From assembly GCF_018967645.1 (NCBI RefSeq), contig NZ_JAHLZF010000004.1, forward strand, positions 62,001 through 126,000: 64,000 nucleotides of DNA. Reading direction: 5' to 3'. Positions 56,279 to 64,000 of the stretch are shown in pieces. The position numbers and the translations under genes are program-made. Numbering within the stretch: the first letter of the stretch is position 1; the number at the start of each line of letters is the position of its first letter. The stretch is from Allobacillus halotolerans (GTDB lineage: Bacteria > Bacillota > Bacilli > Bacillales > Alkalibacillaceae). The notes under the pieces were generated by a model. It ran no database searches. It was not told the DNA's origin and was given only the letters and a program-made list of their open reading frames with translations.

Positions 56279-57091
56279 CTACTCCTTATCTCGTTTTGGT
56301 TTCTTTTGCGCTAAAATAAAAATAGGCTCTAACTTCTTATCTTCGTATAAGAAAGGTAAAGACGTAATTGGGATTTGGCCCTCAGCAAAGAATTGCATCA
56401 TCATTTGAGCTAAAATATCGTATCCCATCTCATTGTGAATGTCAGCAAAAAGTAAAACATCTTGGTGAGGGACGCCAATAGCCAGCTCACCGCTTGTATT
56501 CGCACGCATTTCTTCCAATAACGCTTCATTTAAAATACGGCTTGCGTCATATCCATCTTTAGAGGATAAGAAATAAAACGTGTTTCCGGCAACATCGTCT
56601 TGCTTCATTTCGGTCGATAACTTTCGCACGTTAAATGAAGCAATCTCTTTCACACGTTGTTCTTCCCAATTTTCTCGCTCAAGCATATTTTCATCGATTA
56701 ATTTATAAGACTTCCCTAAATCAAGGGCATAATAAATTCTCGTCTCAGCCGTGTGATCCGTATAGATTAGCTTCTCTCCAGCTTTTGACTCTGTCGGGAA
56801 AGAACCTGAACGAATGACGGGAAAAATTTGGCTCTCTTTTCCTTCTAATTGCTGCTTTTCACTCATAATCCGCAATGCTTCACGAATATGCGCTTCTATT
56901 TCATCCAACGCTTTTTCTTTACGGTTTTCCCATTTTGAGATTAATCCTGGAAGAGAAATCGTCACACCTTGTTCTGTATCCTTCCATTCGATCCGAAATG
57001 TATCTTTATCTCGATCGAAATGTGTCTGCCAATGATCTTCTGAGAATCGCTCCCGAAGTTTGCGTTTCATTTCGATGCTTGTCATACTCAT
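56279..57091 (-). CDS. ytpQ: DUF1444 protein YtpQ
   Basis: 270-residue cytosolic protein of UPF0354/DUF1444. The body is charged and alpha/beta with the family end GELAIGVPHQDVLLFADI; function unknown. The ATG at 57091 is eight bases after AAGGAGG; a further in-frame ATG six bases later is an alternative. Forms a tight pair with ytpR, as in B. subtilis; the thioredoxin gene ytpP that normally precedes it is absent. Confidence 0.92.
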   Translation of the reverse strand: MSMTSIEMKRKLRERFSEDHWQTHFDRDKDTFRIEWKDTEQGVTISLPGLISKWENRKEKALDEIEAHIREALRIMSEKQQLEGKESQIFPVIRSGSFPTESKAGEKLIYTDHTAETRIYYALDLGKSYKLIDENMLERENWEEQRVKEIASFNVRKLSTEMKQDDVAGNTFYFLSSKDGYDASRILNEALLEEMRANTSGELAIGVPHQDVLLFADIHNEMGYDILAQMMMQFFAEGQIPITSLPFLYEDKKLEPIFILAQKKPKRDKE

Positions 57092-57165
57092 TTGGTTAGC
57101 CTCCTTCGTCGGTTCCTTCCCTATCATATAATATACTAGTAAAAGACGATAACGTTTTGTTTAAT

Positions 57166-58188
57166 CTAATTGATATCCAGTTTCAAATCACCTGGTGAGA
57201 TATATCCTTTTTTACGCATCCATTCAAACATCACAAGACTTAAAATAGCAGGAACCAACAAATAAAAAATCAACATTATCACAAACGTATTCATCTGATA
57301 CCCCATCGTATCAAGTGTCATAATCGGTCCAACGAGTCCGCTTGTCCCCATACCAGCTCCGTACGCATTGTTTTCCAGCTGTAACCATACGGTGGCGATT
57401 GGACCTAGTAGGAGTCCTGTTAATGTCGGCGGCAGTAAAAGGATCGGTTTTCTCACGATGTTTCCGATTTGAAGCATCGATGTACCTAATCCTTGTGAAA
57501 TCAAACCACCGAAGCCATTTTCTCGAAAACTACCAACCGCGAATCCGACCATTTGTGAAACGCAGCCGATTGTTGCCGCACCTGCAGCCAATCCTTCTAA
57601 ATCAAGCATAATGGCGATGGCTACACTCGAGATGGGGGCCGTCAATGCCACCCCCATCAACGCCGCAATAATCGCCCCCATCAAAAATGGCTGTAAATCC
57701 GTTGCCCAGACAATAATTTCTCCAAATCCAATGAGTGCAGAGGATATGTAAGGACCAACAAACGAACCCATTAAATAACCAACTAAGATCGTAAAAAAAG
57801 GTGTCACGACGATATCGATTTTTGTTTCGCCACTAACGATCTTACCTAACTCAATGGCAACTAAAGCTGCAATAAAACTACCGGCAGGTCCGCCTTCCAT
57901 CGCGCCATACGCTCCAGCAAAAAGTGCACTATACAAAACTAAAGAGGGAGCGCGTAGTCCATGTGCAATAGCAACACCTACAGCTCCTCCATACACAATT
58001 GGTTGGATGGCAAAGTCTCCTATAGTACTAAAAAAAGCAGGTATATTTGGAACTTCATCACCCAATGTTTTAAAAATTACCCCTATGATCAATGAAGCAA
58101 ATAATCCTGACGCCATATAGCTTAACGCTTTAATGGCATAATTTTGAAAAGACGGTTCAATGCCTTTCTCTTTCAAAAAAGATTTCAC
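57166..58188 (-). CDS. PTS IIC-type membrane protein, PfoR family
   Basis: 340 residues with about ten transmembrane helices and Gly-rich loops (GGAVGVAIAHGLRAPSLV, ENNAYGAGMGTSGLVGP). It belongs to the EIIC_2/PfoR family, whose members lack EIIA and EIIB domains; PfoR was named for an effect on perfringolysin production. Substrate unknown. It follows a lipoprotein gene by 25 bases, which suggests a two-gene unit. Confidence 0.85.
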   Translation of the reverse strand: MKSFLKEKGIEPSFQNYAIKALSYMASGLFASLIIGVIFKTLGDEVPNIPAFFSTIGDFAIQPIVYGGAVGVAIAHGLRAPSLVLYSALFAGAYGAMEGGPAGSFIAALVAIELGKIVSGETKIDIVVTPFFTILVGYLMGSFVGPYISSALIGFGEIIVWATDLQPFLMGAIIAALMGVALTAPISSVAIAIMLDLEGLAAGAATIGCVSQMVGFAVGSFRENGFGGLISQGLGTSMLQIGNIVRKPILLLPPTLTGLLLGPIATVWLQLENNAYGAGMGTSGLVGPIMTLDTMGYQMNTFVIMLIFYLLVPAILSLVMFEWMRKKGYISPGDLKLDIN

Positions 58189-58213
58189 GATTTTTCCCCT
58201 TCGCTACTTTGTC

Positions 58214-58720
58214 TTATTGCTTCTCTTCAATTGAACGAATAATTTCAATCATTCGTTCTGATTCACCTGATAAATGATCCAGATCTGTCATCGTTGTCAT
58301 CTTAATTCCGCCGATCCCAACGGATAACTCATATTCATTTTCTTCACGTTTCTGAATGAGTATATAAGAAAAAGCATCTGCTGTTTCTATCGTACTTATA
58401 TATACCTCATCTTCTTCAGGTAACTGATTATATAAATATTGACTATTCGGTTCCTCAAACTCATTAATGAACAGGACATAAGGCTGGTCATCTTCTTGAA
58501 AAATGACATTCGTAGGTCCTTGTTCAATTATGTTCAAATCTTCTGGTACATATAAAGAGAAATTCTCTAATTCTTTATTTGGTTCCTTGACCTGATCGGC
58601 TAGAACCGCTTCTTTCACTTGACTTTTAGCATCGCTATAAGCCTCTTCTTCAGAGGGCGAACATGCAACCATCATTAAACTCAAAACAACAACCATCCAT
58701 AATATTTTTTTATCGATCAA
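58214..58720 (-). CDS. Unknown lipoprotein upstream of pfoR-like gene
   Basis: 168 residues with a signal peptide and lipobox (LMMVAC, Cys near residue 20), then an acidic domain rich in Glu, Tyr and Asn. The start is TTG 58720, eight bases after GGAGG; the ATG codons farther upstream have no ribosome site. Family not recognised. Co-directional with the PfoR-like gene 25 bases downstream, so it may be its extracytoplasmic partner. Divergent from ytoQ. Confidence 0.75.
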   Translation of the reverse strand: MIDKKILWMVVVLSLMMVACSPSEEEAYSDAKSQVKEAVLADQVKEPNKELENFSLYVPEDLNIIEQGPTNVIFQEDDQPYVLFINEFEEPNSQYLYNQLPEEDEVYISTIETADAFSYILIQKREENEYELSVGIGGIKMTTMTDLDHLSGESERMIEIIRSIEEKQ

Positions 58721-58809
58721 TTTAGCTTCCTCCGTAAAAATTAGTATGTAAGTTGACATCCTGCTGTAAACCATCCAATATGAATATAAAAAGGATTGGA
58801 GGAGTACTT

Positions 58810-59250
58810 ATGACACTATCTGTATATTTAGCCGGCCAAATCCACGATGATTGGCGCAAACAATTAAAAACGAAAGCCATCGAAAAGAATCTACAAATCG
58901 AATTCACAGGTCCACAAGAAGAGCACGATTTATCCGATGACATCGGTGCAAAAGTTCTTGGTGAGCAACCGAATAAAGTTGTGCATGACGATGCCGCTTC
59001 TGGGATCAATAACTTCCGTACGGAATTAATGCTTAAAAAATCTGATGCGGTCATTGCACTTTTCGGTGACTCCTATAAGCAATGGAACACAGCGATGGAC
59101 GCAGGCATTGCCATTGGTCTAGGTAAACCATTAATTCTGATTCGCCCTGACAACTTGGTTCATCCGTTGAAGGAGCTTTCCAATAAGGCTCATGTCACCG
59201 TGGAAACAATTGACCAAGCGATTCAAGTTCTTGAGTATTATTTTAAATAA
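58810..59250 (+). CDS. ytoQ: YtoQ family protein
   Basis: 146 residues with a nucleoside 2-deoxyribosyltransferase-like fold (SVYLAGQIHDDWR; ALFGDSYKQWNTAMDAGIAIGLGKPLILI). Function unproven. The ATG at 58810 follows TTGGAGGAG. Located near ytpQR as in B. subtilis and convergent with ytoP. Confidence 0.92.
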   Translation: MTLSVYLAGQIHDDWRKQLKTKAIEKNLQIEFTGPQEEHDLSDDIGAKVLGEQPNKVVHDDAASGINNFRTELMLKKSDAVIALFGDSYKQWNTAMDAGIAIGLGKPLILIRPDNLVHPLKELSNKAHVTVETIDQAIQVLEYYFK

Positions 59251-59276
59251 CAAATAAACCCATTTACTGCTCTTCA

Positions 59277-59370
59277 TCCGCTTCGGGAAGCGTTTCCTTT
59301 CCGGGGCGGCTATTGAGCTCCCTCGCGCTATTGCACGCCAGGACCTCAACTAACCCTTTTTCTACTGATG
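59277..59370. repeat. Decayed copy of the intergenic repeat core
   Basis: GGGGCGGCTATTGAGCTCCC followed by TCGCGCTATTGCACG and GACCTCAACTAACC parallels GCGGGCAGCTGTTGAGCCTC, TCGTGCTTCGCACTG and GTCTCACCTAGGC in the element at 53984-54335. The long terminal arms are missing here. It too sits between convergent genes (ytoQ and ytoP). Confidence 0.6.
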
Positions 59371-59482
59371 ATGAACACACGGAACAAGCAAGCTGTTAAT
59401 ATCCCCTAGAAATTTACGTATATTTCTTTCCCTCATGAACTTTATCTTTTTTCATGAATCCTTAAAACCTACAATCTCATTT

Positions 59483-60550
59483 CTATCCGTTTTGGCGAAT
59501 CGTATCAATAGTCGTTTGGTCGACAGATTTGATTAATTTCACTAAGAGCTCTCGTGCAGCCTGGTAATCTTCAATATGAACAATCGAAGAGCTTGTATGA
59601 ATATAACGCGAACAAATACCAATTACCGCAGATGGAACGCCATCATTTGACGTATGCACACGTCCAGCATCTGTTCCACCTTGTGAAATAAAATACTGAT
59701 ACGGAATATCATTTGATTCTGCTGTATCCAGGACGAATTCTCGCATTCCTCGGTGGGTAACCATCGTCCGGTCAAAAATACGTAGCAATGCTCCTTTTCC
59801 TAACTGGCCAAATTCCTTCTCGTCTCCAGACATATCATTGGCAGGAGATGCGTCTAATGCAAAGAAAATATCTGGATCAATCATGTTGGCCGCAACTTGC
59901 GCACCACGTAAACCTACCTCTTCTTGTACAGTTGCACCAGAATAAAGCTGATGATTCAACTTTTCTCCTTGAAGCTCCTTCAGCAGCTCGATGGATAAAC
60001 CACAACCATAACGATTATCCCACGCTTTAGCCATGATCTTCTTCTCATTTGCCATCGGCGTAAACGGACAAACCGGCACAATTGCCTGACCTGGCTTCAC
60101 ACCAATTTTCTTAGCATCATCTTCATCATCTGCACCAATATCGATCAACATGTTCTTTACTTCCATTGGTTTGCTACGCTGCTCTGGTGTCAAATTATGC
60201 GGTGGAATAGATCCAATGACACCTGGAATAGGACCATTATCCGTCATGATTTGAACACGTTGTGCAAGCATGACCTGGTTCCACCAACCACCTAACGGCT
60301 GAAAACGAAGCATTCCGTTCTTCGTTATTTGTGTAACCATGAAACCAACTTCATCCATATGGCCAGCGACCATCACTCGTGGTCCTTCTCCTTTACGAAC
60401 ACCAAAAACGCCGCCGAGACGATCTTGGATCACTTCATCTGAATATTTTTCCAGTTCTTGTCGCATGAAACGTCGGACATCATGCTCAAATCCTGGTGGT
60501 CCAGCTAGCTCAGTCAACGTCTTAAATAAATCCTTTGTTTCTTGTTCCAT
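59483..60550 (-). CDS. ytoP: M42 family aminopeptidase YtoP
   Basis: Di-zinc glutamyl/deblocking aminopeptidase, 355 residues. Metal ligands and catalytic residues visible in [12 protein letters not shown] (His, Asp), [11 protein letters not shown] (Asp), [13 protein letters not shown] (Glu-Glu), ALDASPAND (Asp) and a late His in RYIHTSSS. Cytosolic peptide turnover. GGAGGTGTACAT precedes the ATG. Divergent from ytzB. Confidence 0.94.
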   Translation of the reverse strand: MEQETKDLFKTLTELAGPPGFEHDVRRFMRQELEKYSDEVIQDRLGGVFGVRKGEGPRVMVAGHMDEVGFMVTQITKNGMLRFQPLGGWWNQVMLAQRVQIMTDNGPIPGVIGSIPPHNLTPEQRSKPMEVKNMLIDIGADDEDDAKKIGVKPGQAIVPVCPFTPMANEKKIMAKAWDNRYGCGLSIELLKELQGEKLNHQLYSGATVQEEVGLRGAQVAANMIDPDIFFALDASPANDMSGDEKEFGQLGKGALLRIFDRTMVTHRGMREFVLDTAESNDIPYQYFISQGGTDAGRVHTSNDGVPSAVIGICSRYIHTSSSIVHIEDYQAARELLVKLIKSVDQTTIDTIRQNG

Positions 60551-60708
60551 ATGTACACCTCCATTATATTTTTACCCACTGTTTATTTTAACGGAAAAGA
60601 CGATTTGTTTCCATTCTTCTTGCACTTTCTATCCCTACTGTTTAATTTTTGTGAAAGAAGATATATAATAAGTGGTAGATTCTATACTAGACGGATGGAG
60701 TGAATGAC

Positions 60709-61020
60709 ATGAAATGGTATAAACTTGTAGCTCCAGCAGCGGTCGGTTTGATTGCAGGAGCGGTCATCGGTAAAAAAGTCAAAGATCAATGGTTAATCCC
60801 TGAAGTAGCTTTGAACCGAGTCAAAGAAATGTACAAAGAAGATGGACCGATTAGTGGTTCATGGATTATGATGCAAAAAGAACCTTATGAGAAAGACGGG
60901 GAAACATATACCGTATACCGTGGTGGAATCTCTAGAAACATCGACGGCGTCACTTCTCAATATCAATTCAAAGTGAATGCCAAAAACGGAGAAATCTTAT
61001 CAACAGGGAAAGTCAGTTAA
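60709..61020 (+). CDS. ytzB: PepSY-like small protein YtzB
   Basis: 103 residues: a short Gly/Ala-rich hydrophobic N-terminal segment (residues 5-20, APAAVGLIAGAVIG) and a PepSY-like domain (VALNRVKEM..KEDGPISGSW..NAKNGEIL). Likely membrane-anchored; no activity is known. GATGGAGTG precedes the ATG at 60709. Next to ytoP as in B. subtilis; malS, which follows it there, is absent. Confidence 0.85.
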   Translation: MKWYKLVAPAAVGLIAGAVIGKKVKDQWLIPEVALNRVKEMYKEDGPISGSWIMMQKEPYEKDGETYTVYRGGISRNIDGVTSQYQFKVNAKNGEILSTGKVS

Positions 61021-61024
61021 TGAG

Positions 61025-61067
61025 TAGCTCATCCTTTACACCTAGTGTGTGAGGGTGAGCTTTTATT
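61025..61067 (+). terminator. Terminator of ytzB
   Basis: AGCTCA and TGAGCT with inner CAC/GTG pairing, then TTTATTTTG. Confidence 0.7.
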
Positions 61068-61103
61068 TTGTTCAATTTTTATAACCGATTCAGCGTTATA
61101 TGC

Positions 61104-61111
61104 ATAAAGAA
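61104..61111. repeat. Left target-site duplication of the ISL3 element
   Basis: ATAAAGAA immediately left of the element, identical to the 8 bases on its right at 62498-62505. Confidence 0.9.
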
Positions 61112-61134
61112 GGTTCTAAGTCAAATGTTGGGGT

Positions 61135-61152
61135 GAGCGAACGCTCACTCCT
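61135..61152 (-). terminator. Hairpin at the transposase 3' end
   Basis: GTGAGCG-AA-CGCTCAC, a perfect 7-bp stem a few bases past the transposase stop codon, inside the left end of the IS. It may protect from outside read-through; no U-run. Confidence 0.45.
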
Positions 61153-61155
61153 AAT

Positions 61156-62379
61156 TTATGCAACTCGAACAGCTATATTTTTATATTGGTGATGTAGTAA
61201 AACTTTTAATCTAAAACGATCAAATCGTCTAAAACCAAATGCATTTCGCTTAATAACTTTGGTCTGATTATTAATCCCTTCAACATACCCATTATTTAAG
61301 TTGAAAGCGAAGCTGTTCATAATTTCTTTTTGCCAGTTTTGAAAGGTTGATATCGACTTTTTAAATTCATCTATTCCTGAATTCTTCACGAGATCATAAT
61401 ATTGATGCAGCTTCTCTTTAATAAGCTTTAAATCCGTATAACCGATAACCTTTGCTTCTTCGAACCACTTTCGATACTCTTCTTTTAATTGATAAGCTTT
61501 CCTCAGATAATCTGATTTACTTAAGTAGTGTTCTAAATACCAGCGTTGCTTGTCGGTTAGGTTTTCTTGATGCTTATAAAATACATGTCTCATTCTCTTA
61601 CATTTTTTTCGATCATATTCATCAAATAATTTTTGTTCTTTCCTTCTAACTTGTTCTAGGGCCCAATAAATATAACGACAAAAATGAAACCTGTCAGCCA
61701 CTATAATAGGGCGGCCCAATGCTTGGTCTACAGCTGCTTTAAAAGACTGACTCATATCCATGACCACGATTTCCACTTTATTACCATGTTTCTTTAAGTA
61801 CTCTTTTAATGAGGACTTTTTTCTATCTTTAAGAATTTCAAGTGGCTTTCTATGTATTGGATCCGCAATAATGGTTTGATATTTTTCGCCTCCAGCGTCA
61901 CCCTTGTATTCATCAATCGCAATGACTTTAGGCAATTCCTTCGTTTCCTCTAACATAGACGAGCTAATATCATCAAAACGACGCATAACAGTTGTTGAAG
62001 AGGTATTGAATCGATTGGCGACATCTTTAAAATTCTTCCCATGTATTAATTCTATGGCTAGAGCTTGCTTAAACTCCATGGACTGTCTTTGATACCGTTC
62101 AACAACCCTATTACTTTCATAAAAACGTTTGCCACATTCTGTGTTCACACAAGAATAACGTCGCTTTCTATAAAATAAAGCCGTATTTCTACCGAAAGCC
62201 TGAACGTGTTGAATTTTTTGCACTCTATAATCATGTACTCGATCTGTGATAGTGTGACACTCTGGGCAGGAGTGAGGTTTTCTTTCCAACTCCATATGGA
62301 GTTGGTATAGTTCATCACCTTCAAACGACTTTGTAATGATAAACTCTTCTAATCCAGGCAATGAAATGTTAAAATTCAT
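61156..62379 (-). CDS. ISL3-family transposase
   Basis: 407-residue DDE transposase. N-terminal zinc finger (CPEC at 38-41, then CVNTEC about 77-82), helix-turn-helix region (KNFKDVANRFNTSSTTVMRRF) and a DDE_Tnp_ISL3 catalytic domain with Asp in IAIDEYKG, Asp in VMDMSQSF and Glu in NNGYVEGINNQTK. No frameshift or stop, so probably active. AAAGGAGATGCGTG precedes the ATG. Confidence 0.95.
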   Translation of the reverse strand: MNFNISLPGLEEFIITKSFEGDELYQLHMELERKPHSCPECHTITDRVHDYRVQKIQHVQAFGRNTALFYRKRRYSCVNTECGKRFYESNRVVERYQRQSMEFKQALAIELIHGKNFKDVANRFNTSSTTVMRRFDDISSSMLEETKELPKVIAIDEYKGDAGGEKYQTIIADPIHRKPLEILKDRKKSSLKEYLKKHGNKVEIVVMDMSQSFKAAVDQALGRPIIVADRFHFCRYIYWALEQVRRKEQKLFDEYDRKKCKRMRHVFYKHQENLTDKQRWYLEHYLSKSDYLRKAYQLKEEYRKWFEEAKVIGYTDLKLIKEKLHQYYDLVKNSGIDEFKKSISTFQNWQKEIMNSFAFNLNNGYVEGINNQTKVIKRNAFGFRRFDRFRLKVLLHHQYKNIAVRVA

Positions 62380-62497
62380 AATACACGCATCTCCTTTTTG
62401 TGCTTGTTTATTGGTCTAAACAAAGTTTAACAAAATTAGGAGATTGCGTGTTTTTTATTTAAAAGTTTTTCATAACCCCAACATATATATTAGAGCC

Positions 62498-62505
62498 ATA
62501 AAGAA
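62498..62505. repeat. Right target-site duplication of the ISL3 element
   Basis: ATAAAGAA, identical to 61104-61111; on the minus strand it is TTCTTTAT, part of the ytnP terminator tail. Confidence 0.9.
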
Positions 62506-62535
62506 AAACCCAGCTAGTATTTTTCACTAGCCGGG
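62503..62535 (-). terminator. Terminator of trmB-ytnP unit
   Basis: On the minus strand CCCGGCTAGT and ACTAGCTGGG pair (one G-T), followed by TTTTTC. The IS target duplication overlaps this U-run. Confidence 0.85.
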
Positions 62536-62547
62536 AATCGTTTAAAC

Positions 62548-63402
62548 TTATTTATATTCATACCGTTCTCTTTTTACTTCTTCTACAATTTTACGGTCCT
62601 CGTCAAATTTGATCGCCCGGTAATAGGCATCATGATAAAATGTGAACCAATAATTTGATGGAATAGCTTCTTCTTGCAAGTCCTTTTTCGCATGGACACT
62701 TGTCACTGGGTAATCATCATACGCCAATACCCAAAGTGGATTTTGGTGTGCATGGGTCGGCATGATATCAGCCATATGATAAAATCCTTCATCGCCATCA
62801 CGGAACTTAATCACTGCATGCCCGTCACTATGACCACCTGTGTGATGCATCGTTAAACCAGGAACAATCTCAATTTCTTCCTTAAACGTTTTCACTTGAT
62901 CTTGAATAGGCTCCCAGTTTTCTTTCCAATACGTATTCTTAGAGCGCATATTCGGATGGCGCATTTCATGCCATTCCGTTTCGGTTGTATAAATCGTTGC
63001 ATTCGGAAAAGCTGAAACAAGCTTCTCTCCCTCATACTTGGACAGCCCACAAGCATGGTCAAAATGAAGGTGAGTCATTAAAATCGTATCAATATCCTCT
63101 GGTTTCAACCCTTTTTCAGCTAGGGATTCTTCCACAGAAGATTCTTCTAGTAAGCCGAAATTTCTCTTTTGTTTATCTGTGAACTTATCTTTTCCTAACC
63201 CGCTCTCAATCAAAATGTTACGATCATCTAATTCAAGAAGAATCACATCAGAGCGTAATTCAATTTGATTTTTCTCATTCACTGGGTACATTTTTGACCA
63301 AAGTGGCTTTGGTACGACGCCAAACATAGCACCACCATCGAGATGTGTCACACCTCCGTTTAACCACGTCAAAGTTGCTCTTCCTACGGTTAACTGTTCC
63401 AT
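62548..63402 (-). CDS. ytnP: Metallo-beta-lactamase-fold hydrolase YtnP
   Basis: 284 residues. Zinc motif HLHFDHACG, with further ligands in [11 protein letters not shown] and [12 protein letters not shown]. subtilis YtnP is reported to degrade lactone signals of Streptomyces, so quorum quenching is possible but not shown here. ATG 63402 is used (GGGAG 11 bases upstream); a GTG 12 bases earlier lies in that site. Immediately downstream of trmB. Confidence 0.9.
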   Translation of the reverse strand: MEQLTVGRATLTWLNGGVTHLDGGAMFGVVPKPLWSKMYPVNEKNQIELRSDVILLELDDRNILIESGLGKDKFTDKQKRNFGLLEESSVEESLAEKGLKPEDIDTILMTHLHFDHACGLSKYEGEKLVSAFPNATIYTTETEWHEMRHPNMRSKNTYWKENWEPIQDQVKTFKEEIEIVPGLTMHHTGGHSDGHAVIKFRDGDEGFYHMADIMPTHAHQNPLWVLAYDDYPVTSVHAKKDLQEEAIPSNYWFTFYHDAYYRAIKFDEDRKIVEEVKRERYEYK

Positions 63403-63417
63403 TTTTGGATTCACTCC

Positions 63418-64000
63418 CTATTTATGATTACTAATGATACAGCGATAAATTGGCATTCCTTTTTTCGTAAACTTCTCTTCATATTCTGTCATCACATTTG
63501 TAGGGTCTTCAGTTGCATGTAAATCCAAGGTGACTTCTTCTAATAATAAGCCAAACTGCGAAAAACTGACAAGCGAGTATTCGAAAAGATGCTGATTATC
63601 CGTTTTCATAACGATCTTACCGTTCGGCTTTAAAATCTGTTGATACTGTGACAAAAATGATTGATGCGTCAGTCGTCTTTTTTCATGGCGATTTTTTGGC
63701 CATGGATCTGAAAAATTTAAATAGATTGTTTCTAATTCATTTTCTTCAAAAATATCGCTTAGCTGATCGGCGTTTTCATGAAGCAGCCGTACATTTTCAA
63801 CCTCTGCTTCTTTCACGCGATCAATCGCTGACACGATGACATTCTTCTGAAGTTCCATACCGATAAAATTAATATTTGGATTTTTTGTCCCCATACCTTG
63901 AATGAATCCACCACGTCCACTTCCGATTTCTAAGTGAATCGGTCGATTTGTATGTTGAAATTCTTGCTCCCACTTCCCTTTGTTCTGAGAAGGCTCAAGG
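63418..64000 (-). CDS. trmB: tRNA (guanine-N7)-methyltransferase TrmB, 5' end missing
   Basis: Makes m7G46 in tRNA. The frame continues to the window edge, so about the first 25-30 residues are outside; 193 are visible. SAM-binding EIGSGRGGFI, the IGMELQKNV segment, the catalytic-region YLNFSDPWPKNRHEKRRL and the C-terminal MTEYEEKF are all present. An internal ATG at 63894 is not the start because conserved residues precede it. Ends 15 bases before ytnP. Confidence 0.95.
   Translation of the reverse strand, partial: LEPSQNKGKWEQEFQHTNRPIHLEIGSGRGGFIQGMGTKNPNINFIGMELQKNVIVSAIDRVKEAEVENVRLLHENADQLSDIFEENELETIYLNFSDPWPKNRHEKRRLTHQSFLSQYQQILKPNGKIVMKTDNQHLFEYSLVSFSQFGLLLEEVTLDLHATEDPTNVMTEYEEKFTKKGMPIYRCIISNHK

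Larger units (their letters stand above)
61112..62497 (-). mobile_element. Intact ISL3-family insertion sequence, 1386 bp
   Basis: Left end GGTTCTAAG...ATGTTGGGGT (61112-61134) and right end, read on the minus strand, GGCTCTAAT...ATGTTGGGGT (62497-62475) match at 18 of 23 bases. Perfect 8-bp direct repeats ATAAAGAA flank it, the length typical of ISL3 elements. It carries one full transposase gene. The right flank is the U-tract region of the ytnP terminator, so it inserted at the 3' end of that unit. Undecayed ends and duplication point to a recent event. Confidence 0.93.

Noticed and set aside
61135-61152. Independent regulatory palindrome GTGAGCGAACGCTCAC
   Set aside because: It is inside the left end of the insertion sequence and is best read as a hairpin of the element.
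63418-63894. trmB as a 158-residue complete gene
   Set aside because: The frame continues upstream with the conserved SAM-binding motif, so the gene is cut by the window edge and the ATG is internal.

Overview
The window is a low-GC, Gram-positive chromosome segment from an endospore-forming member of the Bacillaceae. Spore genes are present (ytrH, ytrI, ytfI, ytfJ/gerW and an alpha/beta-type small acid-soluble protein). The housekeeping genes follow the Bacillus subtilis dnaE-to-trmB neighbourhood: dnaE, ytrH/ytrI, ytzJ, nrnA, ytpI, ytoI; ytkL, ytkK; ytxK; ytfI, ytfJ; sspA, thiI, nifZ; ezrA, refZ, ytsP, rpsD; tyrS; acuABC, motSP, ccpA, aroA, ytxJHG, murC; ytpRQ; ytoQ; ytoP, ytzB; ytnP, trmB. 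The sodium-type stator pair MotPS and the general composition would suit a halophilic or alkaliphilic genus, but the genus cannot be fixed from sequence alone.

Layout. 0-9 kb: start of a malic enzyme gene (runs off the left edge), dnaE, the sporulation pair ytrHI, ytzJ, nrnA, ytpI and ytoI, then a 52-bp tandem array. 9-24 kb: ytkL, an M24 peptidase, ald, an atypical SDR (ytkK), uspA, ecsC-like, ytxK, ytfIJ, sspA, the thiI/nifZ sulfur-relay pair, a small membrane protein, ezrA, refZ, a GAF-type methionine sulfoxide reductase, and rpsD with its leader. 24-37 kb is an accessory stretch between rpsD and tyrS: a small membrane protein, a stand-alone EAL protein, a Bce-type two-component/ABC module, an acyl-CoA synthetase, a nitroreductase, a 1-Cys peroxiredoxin, a UPF0182 membrane protein and a 21-bp tandem array. 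37-53 kb: tyrS with a T-box, a large class A PBP, acuABC, motPS, ccpA, aroA, mntR, ytxJ, ytxGH, an M29 aminopeptidase and murC. 53-64 kb: a DUF2512 protein, a MITE-like inverted-repeat element, pncB, ytpQR, a PfoR-type PTS IIC protein, a lipoprotein, ytoQ, ytoP, ytzB, an intact ISL3-family insertion sequence, ytnP and trmB (runs off the right edge).

How the genes connect: nifZ feeds sulfur to ThiI for tRNA 4-thiouridine; acuABC controls acetyl-CoA synthetase acetylation although acsA is not adjacent here; ccpA lies directly upstream of motPS; bceRS would sense an envelope stress and drive bceAB; ytxGH sit behind a good sigma-B promoter. Regulatory signals read directly include a Tyr T-box, the S4 leader, candidate sigma-E and sigma-B promoters and a GntR/FadR-type palindrome on the malic enzyme promoter.

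I did not find a convincing undescribed multi-gene system. The least explained items are non-coding: the 52-bp array, the 21-bp array open on both strands, and the inverted-repeat element with a decayed relative 5 kb away. The ISL3 element has a perfect 8-bp target duplication. Gene identities come from recognising protein families; no database search was run.
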